From Shouchella tritolerans (GTDB taxonomy: Bacteria; Bacillota; Bacilli; Bacillales; Bacillaceae_D): a stretch of 64,000 bases of DNA. The stretch covers positions 1,054,001 through 1,118,000 of the forward strand of contig NZ_JAODPB010000001.1 of NCBI RefSeq assembly GCF_025770735.1, read 5' to 3'. Shown one piece after another: positions 1-7,472 of the stretch. The notes beneath the pieces were generated by a model. That model made no database searches, had not been told where the DNA came from, and was given only the letters and a program-made list of their open reading frames with translations. How positions within the stretch are numbered: position 1 is the stretch's first letter; every line of letters starts with the position of its first letter. The position numbers were made by a program, and so were the translations under genes.

Positions 1-1
1 T

Positions 2-700
2 GTAAAAGAGGCTTGCAACCAGGCAAGCACGCTCATTTATGAGCGCCTTCTCCGCCATCGCCAAGCATTTGGCAATGAATCACTGACAGCACTAGTGAAA
101 CAGCCAAAAGTCTATACGTTAACTGATCTTTACAAGCTCGGAGTTCACAAGTATGGAAAGCATGCATTTAAGGACGTTTACGAAGAAGCATTATCCGAAA
201 GTGTAGCGGAAACGGCTGATTACACGACGCAAACACTTGCATTTGCACGGCGAGTGTCAGCCCATTTTTTAGACAGGGCACCTTTTTATTTGCTGTTGCT
301 TGCTCCGCCCTATTATCCACATGTGCGTCTTGACCAGAAACAAGATCAAAGTTTGTTGGCGCTTGTAGAGGAGCTCAAGCAAGTTTGTGCCGATCAATTT
401 GGTGAACGACTTGTGCAAAAAACCTTTTTTCCAGGTCTCTCGGATGTGAGTTATTGCCGGGTAACGAGAGAGGCTGCTGCTCCAGATGTGGCATTGAAAG
501 AGCATATGCCATTATACGAACGAAGTTATCACATTCCCTTAAGGGAAATCGCTGCGCTTAACATTCCGACAATAAACTTAGGGCCTTTTGGCAAAGACGC
601 CCATAAGCGGACTGAACGTTTAGAATTGACATACTCTACGGAAGTTGCCCCAGCGTTACTACTTCATGCTGTAAAACGGCTGGCGGAGCAAATGGACTAA
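2..700 (+). CDS. rocB: RocB-like M20 family peptidase (C-terminal part)
   Basis: The reading frame is open from the window edge, so this is only the last ~232 residues of a protein that is usually about 560 residues. RocB is a zinc-type M20 amidohydrolase linked to arginine and ornithine catabolism, but its exact substrate is not settled. The family's C-terminal signature is visible: a run around INLGPFGKDAHKRTERL followed by a terminal helix with VAPALLLHAVKRL. The N-terminal metal-binding residues lie outside the window. The gene is followed by an intrinsic terminator and no other gene of an arginine pathway is visible. The assignment is from family resemblance. Confidence 0.8.
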   Translation, partial: VKEACNQASTLIYERLLRHRQAFGNESLTALVKQPKVYTLTDLYKLGVHKYGKHAFKDVYEEALSESVAETADYTTQTLAFARRVSAHFLDRAPFYLLLLAPPYYPHVRLDQKQDQSLLALVEELKQVCADQFGERLVQKTFFPGLSDVSYCRVTREAAAPDVALKEHMPLYERSYHIPLREIAALNIPTINLGPFGKDAHKRTERLELTYSTEVAPALLLHAVKRLAEQMD

Positions 701-785
701 AGCAAAACGATAGGTGAAAAATCCTCATGTCTCTGTTAAAGAGTAGGGAGCAAAGTGACGTAAGGGAGCCTTTGTTTCAGGTTAT

Positions 786-811
786 GGCGCCACTTTTACG
801 GGCGCCTTTTT
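786..811 (+). terminator. Intrinsic terminator after rocB
   Basis: GGCGCC at 786-791 pairs with GGCGCC at 801-806 around an 8-9 base loop, followed directly by TTTTT. It separates rocB from the MFS gene. Confidence 0.75.
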
Positions 812-907
812 ACAGGCTGTTGTAAGAAAGTAGAAGAACCCGGCTATTTGTCGTAAACTGTGATAAGCTATGCGTAGTGTACTGGTTTTATTGAGGAGAT
901 TATACAT

Positions 908-2425
908 ATGAAGAAAACAAATTCCACTTCCTTCGTAACAGCGGGTTTGCTGCTAGGCATTTTTATGGCCGCCATCGACAATACGATTGTAGCGACAGCA
1001 ATGGGCACCATTGTTGGCGACCTCGGTCATTATGAGCAATTTGTATGGGTAACGGCTGGATATATGGTCGCGATGATGGCCGGTATGCCTATATACGGGA
1101 AATTATCTGACATGTATGGCCGGAAACGTTTTTTCGTATTTGGCTTGCTCATGTTTTTGCTTGGCTCTGTCTTATGTGGCCTGTCGCAAACGATGAATCA
1201 ATTAATAGCGTTTCGCATCATTCAAGGGATCGGCGGCGGAGCCCTGATGCCTATAGCCTTTACGATTATTTTCGACCTCTTCCCGCCAGAGAAACGAGGA
1301 AAGATGACTGGGCTTATTGGCGCTGTGTTTGGCCTTTCCAGTGTCCTTGGACCTCTATTAGGTGCATTTATAACGGAAGCGCTAAGCTGGCATTGGATTT
1401 TTTATATCAATGTGCCAATCGGTGCGGTGGCGCTGTTTTTAATTGTCCGTTATTACAAAGAAACGATGGAGGCATCGAAACAAAAAATAGACTGGCTTGG
1501 CGCTGGATCCCTTGTTCTTGCAGTTAGTTGCTTAATGTTTGCCCTTGAACTTGGGGGCGGTACGTACAGTTGGGGTTCTCCAACGATCCTTTTGCTGTTT
1601 GCGGCTGCGGCGGTTCTGTTTACCGTGTTTGCGTTCGCCGAACGGAAAGCAGAGGAGCCGATCATTTCGTTTTGGATGTTTAAAAAACGTCTATTTGCCA
1701 CGTCGCAGCTAATTGCCTTTGCTTACGGCGGCACATTTGTGCTTTTGGCTGTGTTTATTCCAATCTTTGTCCAGGCCGTATTCGGCGGTACGGCATCTGA
1801 CGCTGGGACAACGTTAATGCCAATGATGCTTGGCTCGGTAGTTGGAAGCATGATTGGCGGAGCGCTGCAGACGAAAATCTCGTTTCGGGCAATGATGGTA
1901 TTTTCAGGCGTCTGCTTTTTTACAGGCATGGCACTGCTAGCAACAATGGGTACAGATGTCACAAGAATAGCATTGGCGCTTTATATCGCTTTAGCTGGGC
2001 TAGGCGTAGGCTTTTCGTTTTCGCTTTTGCCTGCTGCTTCCATTAATCAATTATCGCCGCGATTCCGTGGTTCAGCCAACTCAACCAACTCGTTTTTGCG
2101 CTCATTTGGCATGACGGTCGGTCTCGCTGTTTTCGGTACTGTCCAAACGCTTTCCTTTTCCAACCGATTAAACGGAGCATTCAAGGAAGCACCAATTCAA
2201 GTGGAAAGCCAAAACTTACAAGAATTGTTTACGCCAGAAGGCAGAGCGCAAATACCGCCTGATGTGCTTAGCACAATTACGGAAGCGATGTCCGATTCAA
2301 TTACATTTATCTTCTCCCTTGCGCTCATTCCGATTGCGGTTGCACTAGTAGCGGCGTTTTTTATGGGCAATGACAAGGTTGAGACAAGCAAAAGCATGAA
2401 ACGGAACCCGTCGTCGGAAGTATAG
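908..2425 (+). CDS. DHA2-family (EmrB/QacA-type) MFS drug exporter
   Basis: A 505-residue inner-membrane protein of the length expected for a 14-TM drug:proton antiporter. Visible family motifs are the TM1 motif with IDNTIVATAM near residues 23-32, the loop 2-3 motif GKLSDMYGRKR at 64-74, and the antiporter motif C GAVFGLSSVLGPLLGA at about 138-153. The protein probably exports amphipathic toxic compounds in exchange for protons; the substrate cannot be read from sequence. The ATG has a GAGGAG-type ribosome site about 8 bases upstream. It stands alone, with no adjacent TetR or MarR regulator in the same transcription unit. Confidence 0.9.
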   Translation: MKKTNSTSFVTAGLLLGIFMAAIDNTIVATAMGTIVGDLGHYEQFVWVTAGYMVAMMAGMPIYGKLSDMYGRKRFFVFGLLMFLLGSVLCGLSQTMNQLIAFRIIQGIGGGALMPIAFTIIFDLFPPEKRGKMTGLIGAVFGLSSVLGPLLGAFITEALSWHWIFYINVPIGAVALFLIVRYYKETMEASKQKIDWLGAGSLVLAVSCLMFALELGGGTYSWGSPTILLLFAAAAVLFTVFAFAERKAEEPIISFWMFKKRLFATSQLIAFAYGGTFVLLAVFIPIFVQAVFGGTASDAGTTLMPMMLGSVVGSMIGGALQTKISFRAMMVFSGVCFFTGMALLATMGTDVTRIALALYIALAGLGVGFSFSLLPAASINQLSPRFRGSANSTNSFLRSFGMTVGLAVFGTVQTLSFSNRLNGAFKEAPIQVESQNLQELFTPEGRAQIPPDVLSTITEAMSDSITFIFSLALIPIAVALVAAFFMGNDKVETSKSMKRNPSSEV

Positions 2426-2539
2426 CATAGGGAGAATGAAGCAAGGAGACTGCACGAATGTATGGTGTTCTCTCCTTGTTTGTTTATTAGGGAAGTCATT
2501 ACTAGCTGTAAGCACCTTGGCAAATCCAGAAGTTATAAC

Positions 2540-2568
2540 TTGACAAAAAAATTTATTTATGCTATAAT
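2540..2568 (+). promoter_or_regulatory. Consensus SigA promoter of the methyltransferase gene
   Basis: TTGACA at 2540-2545 and TATAAT at 2563-2568 are separated by exactly 17 bases, so both boxes are perfect. Transcription would start near 2575, only about 20 bases before a strong terminator hairpin. A second TATAAT at 2590-2595 has no good -35. Confidence 0.85.
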
Positions 2569-2596
2569 TGAATATTATTGTTTTTATTGTATAATA

Positions 2597-2628
2597 GGAT
2601 TCTCCTGGCCAGGGGAATCCTATTTTTT
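2597..2628 (+). terminator. Intrinsic terminator in the 5' leader of the methyltransferase gene
   Basis: A perfect 10-bp stem (2597-2606 with 2611-2620, one G-U pair) closes on a GGCC loop and is followed by TATTTTTTT. It lies between the consensus promoter and the ribosome site at 2637-2642. Most transcripts should therefore end after about 50 nt unless the hairpin is bypassed. It could be an attenuator or the end of a short RNA. Confidence 0.75.
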
Positions 2629-2652
2629 TGAAGATGAAGGAGCGTGTATGGC

Positions 2653-3566
2653 TTGCAAAAGGGGAGTCCTAGTTTAACTTCTATTATTTCTGCATTTGGA
2701 AGAGCATACCATAGTCAGTTTGATCAACCGAAGATTTTTGATGATTATTTAGCGGACCGTTTGCTCTCCGAAGACGAATATGAGGAGATCAAGGCCAACA
2801 TGATTCAGGGGATTGGTTTTTTTAACGAAGAAATTGCCCAAAAATGGAAAGGCCATTCGGAACAGATATTAAAGTGGATTACCCAAGTACAACTTTCTCC
2901 AACGCCTTTAGCGCGTGCCTCCTATTGTGAAGGCGTGCTTCTGAATGAAGTGCGGCTAGGGGCCAAACAGTACGTCATCCTTGGTGCAGGTTTGGATACA
3001 TTTTGTTTTAGGCATCCAGAGCTGCAGGATACATTAGACATTTTTGAGGTTGATTCTCCGATGACGCAGGAATTTAAGAAGAAAAAGTTAGAGCAGGCTG
3101 GTTTTGAGATTCCAAGCCACCTTCATTTCGTTCCTATGGACTTCAGCAAGACGTTTTCTGGGCAACCATTAATCGAGGCAGGGTTTGCTGGCAAGAAGAC
3201 GTTCTTTAGCCTTTTAGGTGTTTCCTACTATTTGACGAAGGAAGAGCTTTCAAGCTTAATTGCCCATTTGTTTGCCCTTGTGCCAACGGGAAGTTCGATT
3301 GTGTTTGATTATGCAGATGAGACGCTTTTTGAAGAAAAAGGGGTTTCAAATCGAGTCGAAAACATGGTGAAAATGGCAGCCGCAAGTGGAGAGCCGATAA
3401 GTCCTGTTATTCTTATAGTGAAATGGAATGGCTATTGGAACAATGCGGTTTGCTTATCTATGAGACGCTTACGCCTGAGAAAATCAATGAACGGTACTTT
3501 TCTAACAGGCAAGATCATTTGTCAGCATTTGAAACCATTCATTATGTTCATGCAGTCAAAAAATAA
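2653..3566 (+). pseudogene. SAM-dependent methyltransferase, LCM/TIGR00027-type, frameshifted near 3' end
   Basis: The protein resembles the leucine-carboxyl-methyltransferase-like class I methyltransferases of bacteria. The N-terminal SAFGRAYHSQFDQPKIFDD block and the SAM-binding loop VILGAGLDTFCFRHPE are intact. After GEPI (3391-3399) the frame runs into unrelated residues. The next frame continues with a natural end (SYSEMEWLLEQCGLLIYE ... HYVHAVKK) and stops at 3564-3566. One missing A in the short A run at 3398-3400 explains this. The TTG at 2653 is the best start, 10 bases after AAGGAG; the GTG at 2644 is too close. Unless the lesion is a sequencing error, the last ~55 residues are lost. 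Its substrate is unknown. Confidence 0.75.
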
Positions 3567-3600
3567 AAGTGGCTGGTTCATGAAAGTAGAGAATCAGAGG

Positions 3601-3636
3601 AAAACACATGGCGGCAATCGCCATGTGTTTTTTATA
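3601..3636. terminator. Bidirectional terminator between methyltransferase and galT
   Basis: A 13-bp stem (3601-3613 with 3619-3631) around a GCAAT loop has A residues on one side and T residues on the other. It can end both the plus-strand methyltransferase transcript and the minus-strand gal operon. It overlaps the galT stop region. Confidence 0.8.
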
Positions 3637-5158
3637 TCAAATCTGATTTTTTGAGAAAACGGATGAAACCAGCCTCCCCTGAGTCTGTATCTTTAAAGAC
3701 GCCGGCATGGGAGAGGACAGTCGCAAACAGCCGACCGACTTCTTGCTTAAGGAGCTCCTCCACATTCGCTGCTGTAAGGTTCGGCTTTTGCTCTTTTAGC
3801 GTTAGCGCCCACTCTTTGTGTTTCGCAATGGCTTCATTTTGCTCAATTTGTTCTGCAGCATTAGCACTCGGTAAGACAGTTGCTAGCTCAGCTAGTTCTT
3901 GTTTTAAGCGTCCAGGCAATACGGCTAAGCCCATTACTTCAATCAAGCCAATGTTCTCTTTTTTGATCGCGTGCACGTCCGCATGGGGATGAAATAACCC
4001 GAGCGGATGGGCTTTTGTCGTCCGGTTATTGCGAAGGACGAGGTCGAGTTCAAACAAGCCGCCCTTGTTGCGGGCAATCGGCGTAATGGTATTATGAGGT
4101 GTCCCGTCACTATCTGCATAAATGTCGAGCGATGGGTCGCTATACGTTTTCCAAGCCAAAAGGATAGCAGTAGCAGCTGCTTGCAACGATGCTAGGTCTG
4201 CGCTAGCGAGACGAATGACAGACATAGGCCACTTGACAATGCCGGCTTTTATAGTTGGATATCCTTTTAGAGTAAAAGCCATTTTCAATGGCGCTTTCGC
4301 CATTGGAAATGTATGGGCTCCGCCTTGGTAATGGTCGTGGCTTAAAATCGAACCGCCGACTATTGGCAAATCGGCATTGGAGCCAATAAAATAATGAGTG
4401 TATTGTTGGACAAATTCAAGCAGCCTTGTAAATGTATTGGCGGTAATTTGCATAGGCCGCTGTTTTTCGAAAAGCACAATGGCGTGTTCTTCATAATAGA
4501 CATAAGGAGAAAACTGCATAAACCACTGTTCGTTGCCAAGTGTTACCGGAATTAAGCGCAAGTTTTGCCGTGCGGGGTGGTTAACTCGACCGGCAAAGCC
4601 AACATTTTCTTTGGCAAGAAGCCCTTTAGGATAGTGGGAAGAGGCTTCTTTTTTGGCCGCAGCAATGGCAACAGGGTCTTTTTCCGGCTTTGATAGATTG
4701 ATCGTGATTTCGAGGTCGCCATAAGGGGTAGGCGCAAGCCAACTTTCATTTAAGGCGATCCTGTCTGTACGAATGTAATGGGCGTCTTTGCAAAACTGAT
4801 AAAACGCAGCAGTTGCCGCTTGTGGGCCTTGTTGTTCGCAAATACGGAAAAAATACTCAATGACCGTACTTGGACGCGGCAAAATTGCATCAATCAATTT
4901 TGTGTCGAATAAGTCCCGGTATGTGACTGTATTCGCTTCAAGGCGACCATTGTCTGCTGCCCAATCAAGAATCGGGGCAACGATGTCGTAAATGGGCTCA
5001 TTGGTCTCAGGGAGCGTTTCCCCGATCATCGGCGCATCGAGGCCAAGACGGTCCAGAAGCTGGTTTCGGCTATAGTCGACGTCAGCAAGAGGGAGCAGCT
5101 TTTTTTTAACGCCGTAAGCAAGCAATTTTTCAATTTGTGTGTAGATCTGTTTTTCCAT
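3632..5158 (-). CDS. galT: Class II galactose-1-phosphate uridylyltransferase
   Basis: GalT exchanges UMP between UDP-glucose and galactose-1-phosphate in the Leloir pathway in the cytoplasm. At 508 residues this is the long class II form typical of Firmicutes rather than the ~350-residue class I enzyme. The nucleotidyl-transfer region is visible as GGSILSHDHYQGG at about 268-280. The start lies 10 bases after galK, with a GAGGG ribosome site that overlaps the galK stop, so the two are translated from one message. No galE (epimerase) or galM is in the window, so UDP-galactose recycling must be encoded elsewhere. Confidence 0.93.
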   Translation of the reverse strand: MEKQIYTQIEKLLAYGVKKKLLPLADVDYSRNQLLDRLGLDAPMIGETLPETNEPIYDIVAPILDWAADNGRLEANTVTYRDLFDTKLIDAILPRPSTVIEYFFRICEQQGPQAATAAFYQFCKDAHYIRTDRIALNESWLAPTPYGDLEITINLSKPEKDPVAIAAAKKEASSHYPKGLLAKENVGFAGRVNHPARQNLRLIPVTLGNEQWFMQFSPYVYYEEHAIVLFEKQRPMQITANTFTRLLEFVQQYTHYFIGSNADLPIVGGSILSHDHYQGGAHTFPMAKAPLKMAFTLKGYPTIKAGIVKWPMSVIRLASADLASLQAAATAILLAWKTYSDPSLDIYADSDGTPHNTITPIARNKGGLFELDLVLRNNRTTKAHPLGLFHPHADVHAIKKENIGLIEVMGLAVLPGRLKQELAELATVLPSANAAEQIEQNEAIAKHKEWALTLKEQKPNLTAANVEELLKQEVGRLFATVLSHAGVFKDTDSGEAGFIRFLKKSDLI

Positions 5159-5168
5159 CTTATTGCCC

Positions 5169-6347
5169 TCAATCTGCCGCAGCGGCCAAAGGCAGTTCGA
5201 TTACGCCATCACCGGCACGGCTAATATAGAAGCTTGGTTGAAAGCCAAATTCGCTCTCGTAGCCTTTTTTAACATGTGCTTGAAACGCTTCAATTTTGTC
5301 TGTTTGTACAAGGCTGACGGTACAGCCGCCAAATCCTGCTCCAGTCATACGTGTGCCAATGCAGCCAGGGGCTCGGTGTTGCAACTGATATAAAGCATCA
5401 AGCTCTTTGCCAGTCACTTCGTAATCGTGTGCCAGCGATTGGTGGGACTCATTCATCAGTTGCCCGAAGGCATGAAGGTTTCCGGCTTTTAGCGCCGATA
5501 CAGCTTCAAGCACACGTTTGTTTTCGCTGACAACATGGCTAGCTCGTTTGGCAACCGTCGCCGTCGAAAAAGCGGTGCGGTGTTTTTCGAGCACAGCTAG
5601 TGTGACATCACTTAATGTGCGAATGTCGAGACCAGTTGCTTGAAGGTCAGCGAGCGCTTGTTCACATTCGGCCCGTCGCTCATTGTATTTAGAATCGGCT
5701 AGTCCTCTGCGTTTATTTGAATTGGTAATAACGATATCGTGATTGCCCAGCGTTAGTGGCACAAGTTCGTACTGCAACGAATCCGTTTGCAAAAATAGCG
5801 CATGGTCAGCTTTGCCCATGCCAACAGCAAATTGGTCCATAATGCCGCTGTTCACACCGATAAAGTTGTTTTCAACATGTTGGCATGTTTTTATAAGGTC
5901 GAGGCGGTCCCAATTGGCGCCTGTTAGGGAAGATACCATATAGGCTGTCACCATCTCGATCGAGGCTGAAGAAGACAAGCCTGCCCCATTCGGAATGTTT
6001 CCAAAAAAATAAAGATCGGCCCCGCCTAAATCAAAACCATAATGTTGAAAGGAAGCAATGACACCTTTAGGATAATTGCCCCAATCATCTTCTTTATTGT
6101 ACGAAAGTTCATTGTTTGGAAAAGCAATCCGTTGGCTAAAATTTTTGCTCGCTAAGCGAAATTCGTTCGTGTTTGTGCGGCGGACTGCTAGGTAAGTCCC
6201 CATTGTTAAAGCGGCGGGAAAGACAAAACCGCCATTATAATCAGTATGTTCGCCAATTAAGTTCACACGTCCTGGCGCGAAAAAAAGCCGGTCTGGCAAA
6301 GAGCCAAAAATTGTTTTAAATTCAGCAGCAATCTCATTCGTGTTCAT
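5169..6347 (-). CDS. galK: Galactokinase
   Basis: GalK phosphorylates galactose at C1 with ATP, the first committed Leloir step. All GHMP-kinase signatures are present: the galactokinase motif GRVNLIGEHTDYNGG at about 26-40, the ATP loop GAGLSSSASIE at 121-131, and a C-terminal GTRMTGAGFGGCTVS. The 392-residue length is normal. The ATG follows AAAGGAG by 8 bases. It is the first gene of galK-galT and faces a DeoR/LacR-type regulator across 131 bases that hold a promoter, a repeated operator and a cre-like site. Confidence 0.95.
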   Translation of the reverse strand: MNTNEIAAEFKTIFGSLPDRLFFAPGRVNLIGEHTDYNGGFVFPAALTMGTYLAVRRTNTNEFRLASKNFSQRIAFPNNELSYNKEDDWGNYPKGVIASFQHYGFDLGGADLYFFGNIPNGAGLSSSASIEMVTAYMVSSLTGANWDRLDLIKTCQHVENNFIGVNSGIMDQFAVGMGKADHALFLQTDSLQYELVPLTLGNHDIVITNSNKRRGLADSKYNERRAECEQALADLQATGLDIRTLSDVTLAVLEKHRTAFSTATVAKRASHVVSENKRVLEAVSALKAGNLHAFGQLMNESHQSLAHDYEVTGKELDALYQLQHRAPGCIGTRMTGAGFGGCTVSLVQTDKIEAFQAHVKKGYESEFGFQPSFYISRAGDGVIELPLAAAAD

Positions 6348-6393
6348 AGAGTCACTCCTTTTAGCGTAAAGAGACAGATAAGCAAATGCTATT

Positions 6394-6407
6394 TGACAGC
6401 GGTTGCA
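6394..6407 (-). promoter_or_regulatory. Candidate CcpA site (cre) upstream of galK
   Basis: TGACAGCGGTTGCA agrees with the cre consensus TGWAARCGYTWNCA at 12 of 14 positions. It lies just downstream of the predicted galK start of transcription, where CcpA would block elongation when glucose is available. Inferred from sequence match only. Confidence 0.55.
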
Positions 6408-6419
6408 AAACTTTCTATG

Positions 6420-6452
6420 ATTATATCAACAAAAACGAACAATAACAAACAC
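6420..6452 (-). promoter_or_regulatory. galK promoter with overlapping DeoR-type operator repeats
   Basis: On the minus strand a perfect TATAAT (6420-6425) sits 17 bases from TTGTTA (6443-6448). The spacer and -35 carry three short repeats of the TGTTTG/TTGTTC/TTGTTG kind, the TGTTT-rich pattern known for LacR/FruR-class DeoR regulators. The adjacent repressor probably binds here and represses galKT, and possibly itself. Confidence 0.6.
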
Positions 6453-6478
6453 TTTTTAACATAATAGAGGTGCAAGTA

Positions 6479-7237
6479 ATGTTAAAAGAAGAAAGACTGC
6501 AACGGATAGTAAAGATGCTCGAACAGAGTGACATGATTAAAGTGGCAGATGTAATGAAAGAGCTGCAAGTGGCAGATATGACGGTGCGCCGCGATTTGCA
6601 GGCGCTTGAAGAAGCAGGATTGCTTGTGCGTTTACATGGCGGAGCCACAAAAGCAGGCTACAAAGAGCTATCGAACACAGAAAAGCAGAGTTTAAATCAA
6701 AAAGAAAAAAAGGCGATTGCGAAACAAGCAGCTTCACTCATTCATGACCATGACACGGTCTTTCTTGGGCCTGGCACAACAAATGAATCGATGCATGCGT
6801 ACATTCAGGCTAGTGGAGTGAAAATTGTGACGACTTCGTTGCCGATTTTTATGGAATTTAAAGGCGATCCTCGTTTTGAGCTATTATTAGCAGGAGGAGA
6901 ATACCGTGAACGGACTGGTTCATTCATCGGAGCTCTAACAAGGCAGTTGTTAGGGACACTGCGGTTTAATAAAGCATTTATCGGCACGAATGGCATTCAC
7001 GGGAGCGAAGTAACGGCGGCTAATGAAGAAGAAGGGGAAGGCCATCGGATCGTCTGCAATCGGACTGAGCAGTTGTATATTACAGCAGACCACAGCAAAT
7101 TTGGGGTAAGCGCGTTTTATACATTTTGCCGTTTGCAAGAGGCGACGGCAATTATCACCGATAGCCTGCTTGATAAAAACACGTTGAACGAGCTGAAAAA
7201 TCAAACACAAGTGTTTACCGCTCAATTGTCACAGTAA
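6479..7237 (+). CDS. DeoR/LacR-family transcriptional repressor of the gal genes
   Basis: A 252-residue DeoR-family protein. The N-terminal winged HTH includes VADMTVRRDLQALEEAGLLVRLHGGA, split here as VADMTVRRDLQ and EEAGLLVRLHGGA, the family hallmark. The C-terminal sugar-phosphate sensor domain carries FLGPGTTNES and the FIGTNGIHG segment. The ATG at 6479 has AGAGG 6 bases upstream; a GTG at 6470 overlaps that ribosome site and is unlikely. It is divergent from galK, so the likely effector is a galactose or tagatose phosphate, which is inference. Confidence 0.85.
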   Translation: MLKEERLQRIVKMLEQSDMIKVADVMKELQVADMTVRRDLQALEEAGLLVRLHGGATKAGYKELSNTEKQSLNQKEKKAIAKQAASLIHDHDTVFLGPGTTNESMHAYIQASGVKIVTTSLPIFMEFKGDPRFELLLAGGEYRERTGSFIGALTRQLLGTLRFNKAFIGTNGIHGSEVTAANEEEGEGHRIVCNRTEQLYITADHSKFGVSAFYTFCRLQEATAIITDSLLDKNTLNELKNQTQVFTAQLSQ

Positions 7238-7246
7238 GCAAAAAGG

Positions 7247-7275
7247 TTGTTCTCACTTAGGGGACAAGGATTTTT
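7247..7275 (+). terminator. Terminator after the DeoR-type regulator
   Basis: TTGTTCTC (7247-7254) pairs with GGGGACAA (7260-7267, two G-U pairs), followed by GGATTTTT. Confidence 0.5.
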
Positions 7276-7472
7276 GCAATCTTACACAATGCTTTAAAAA
7301 GTGGCTAAACCCCTTTGTTAACCGCTCTAAAGACAATGGGGGCTGTTATCGTTATCCAATTTATTTCCAATATTCATTGCTAGAAAACGAATTTCCGAAT
7401 ATAATAGTTGACTAGTTATGGGTGTTTTATGCGATGAAATAAGGAAATTCTATTGGAAAGAAGAGATGTCCA

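Noticed and set aside
2644-2680. Second frameshift at the 5' end of the methyltransferase, between ATG 2648 and the main frame
   Set aside because: The TTG at 2653 in the main frame is well spaced from AAGGAG, so no lesion is needed there.
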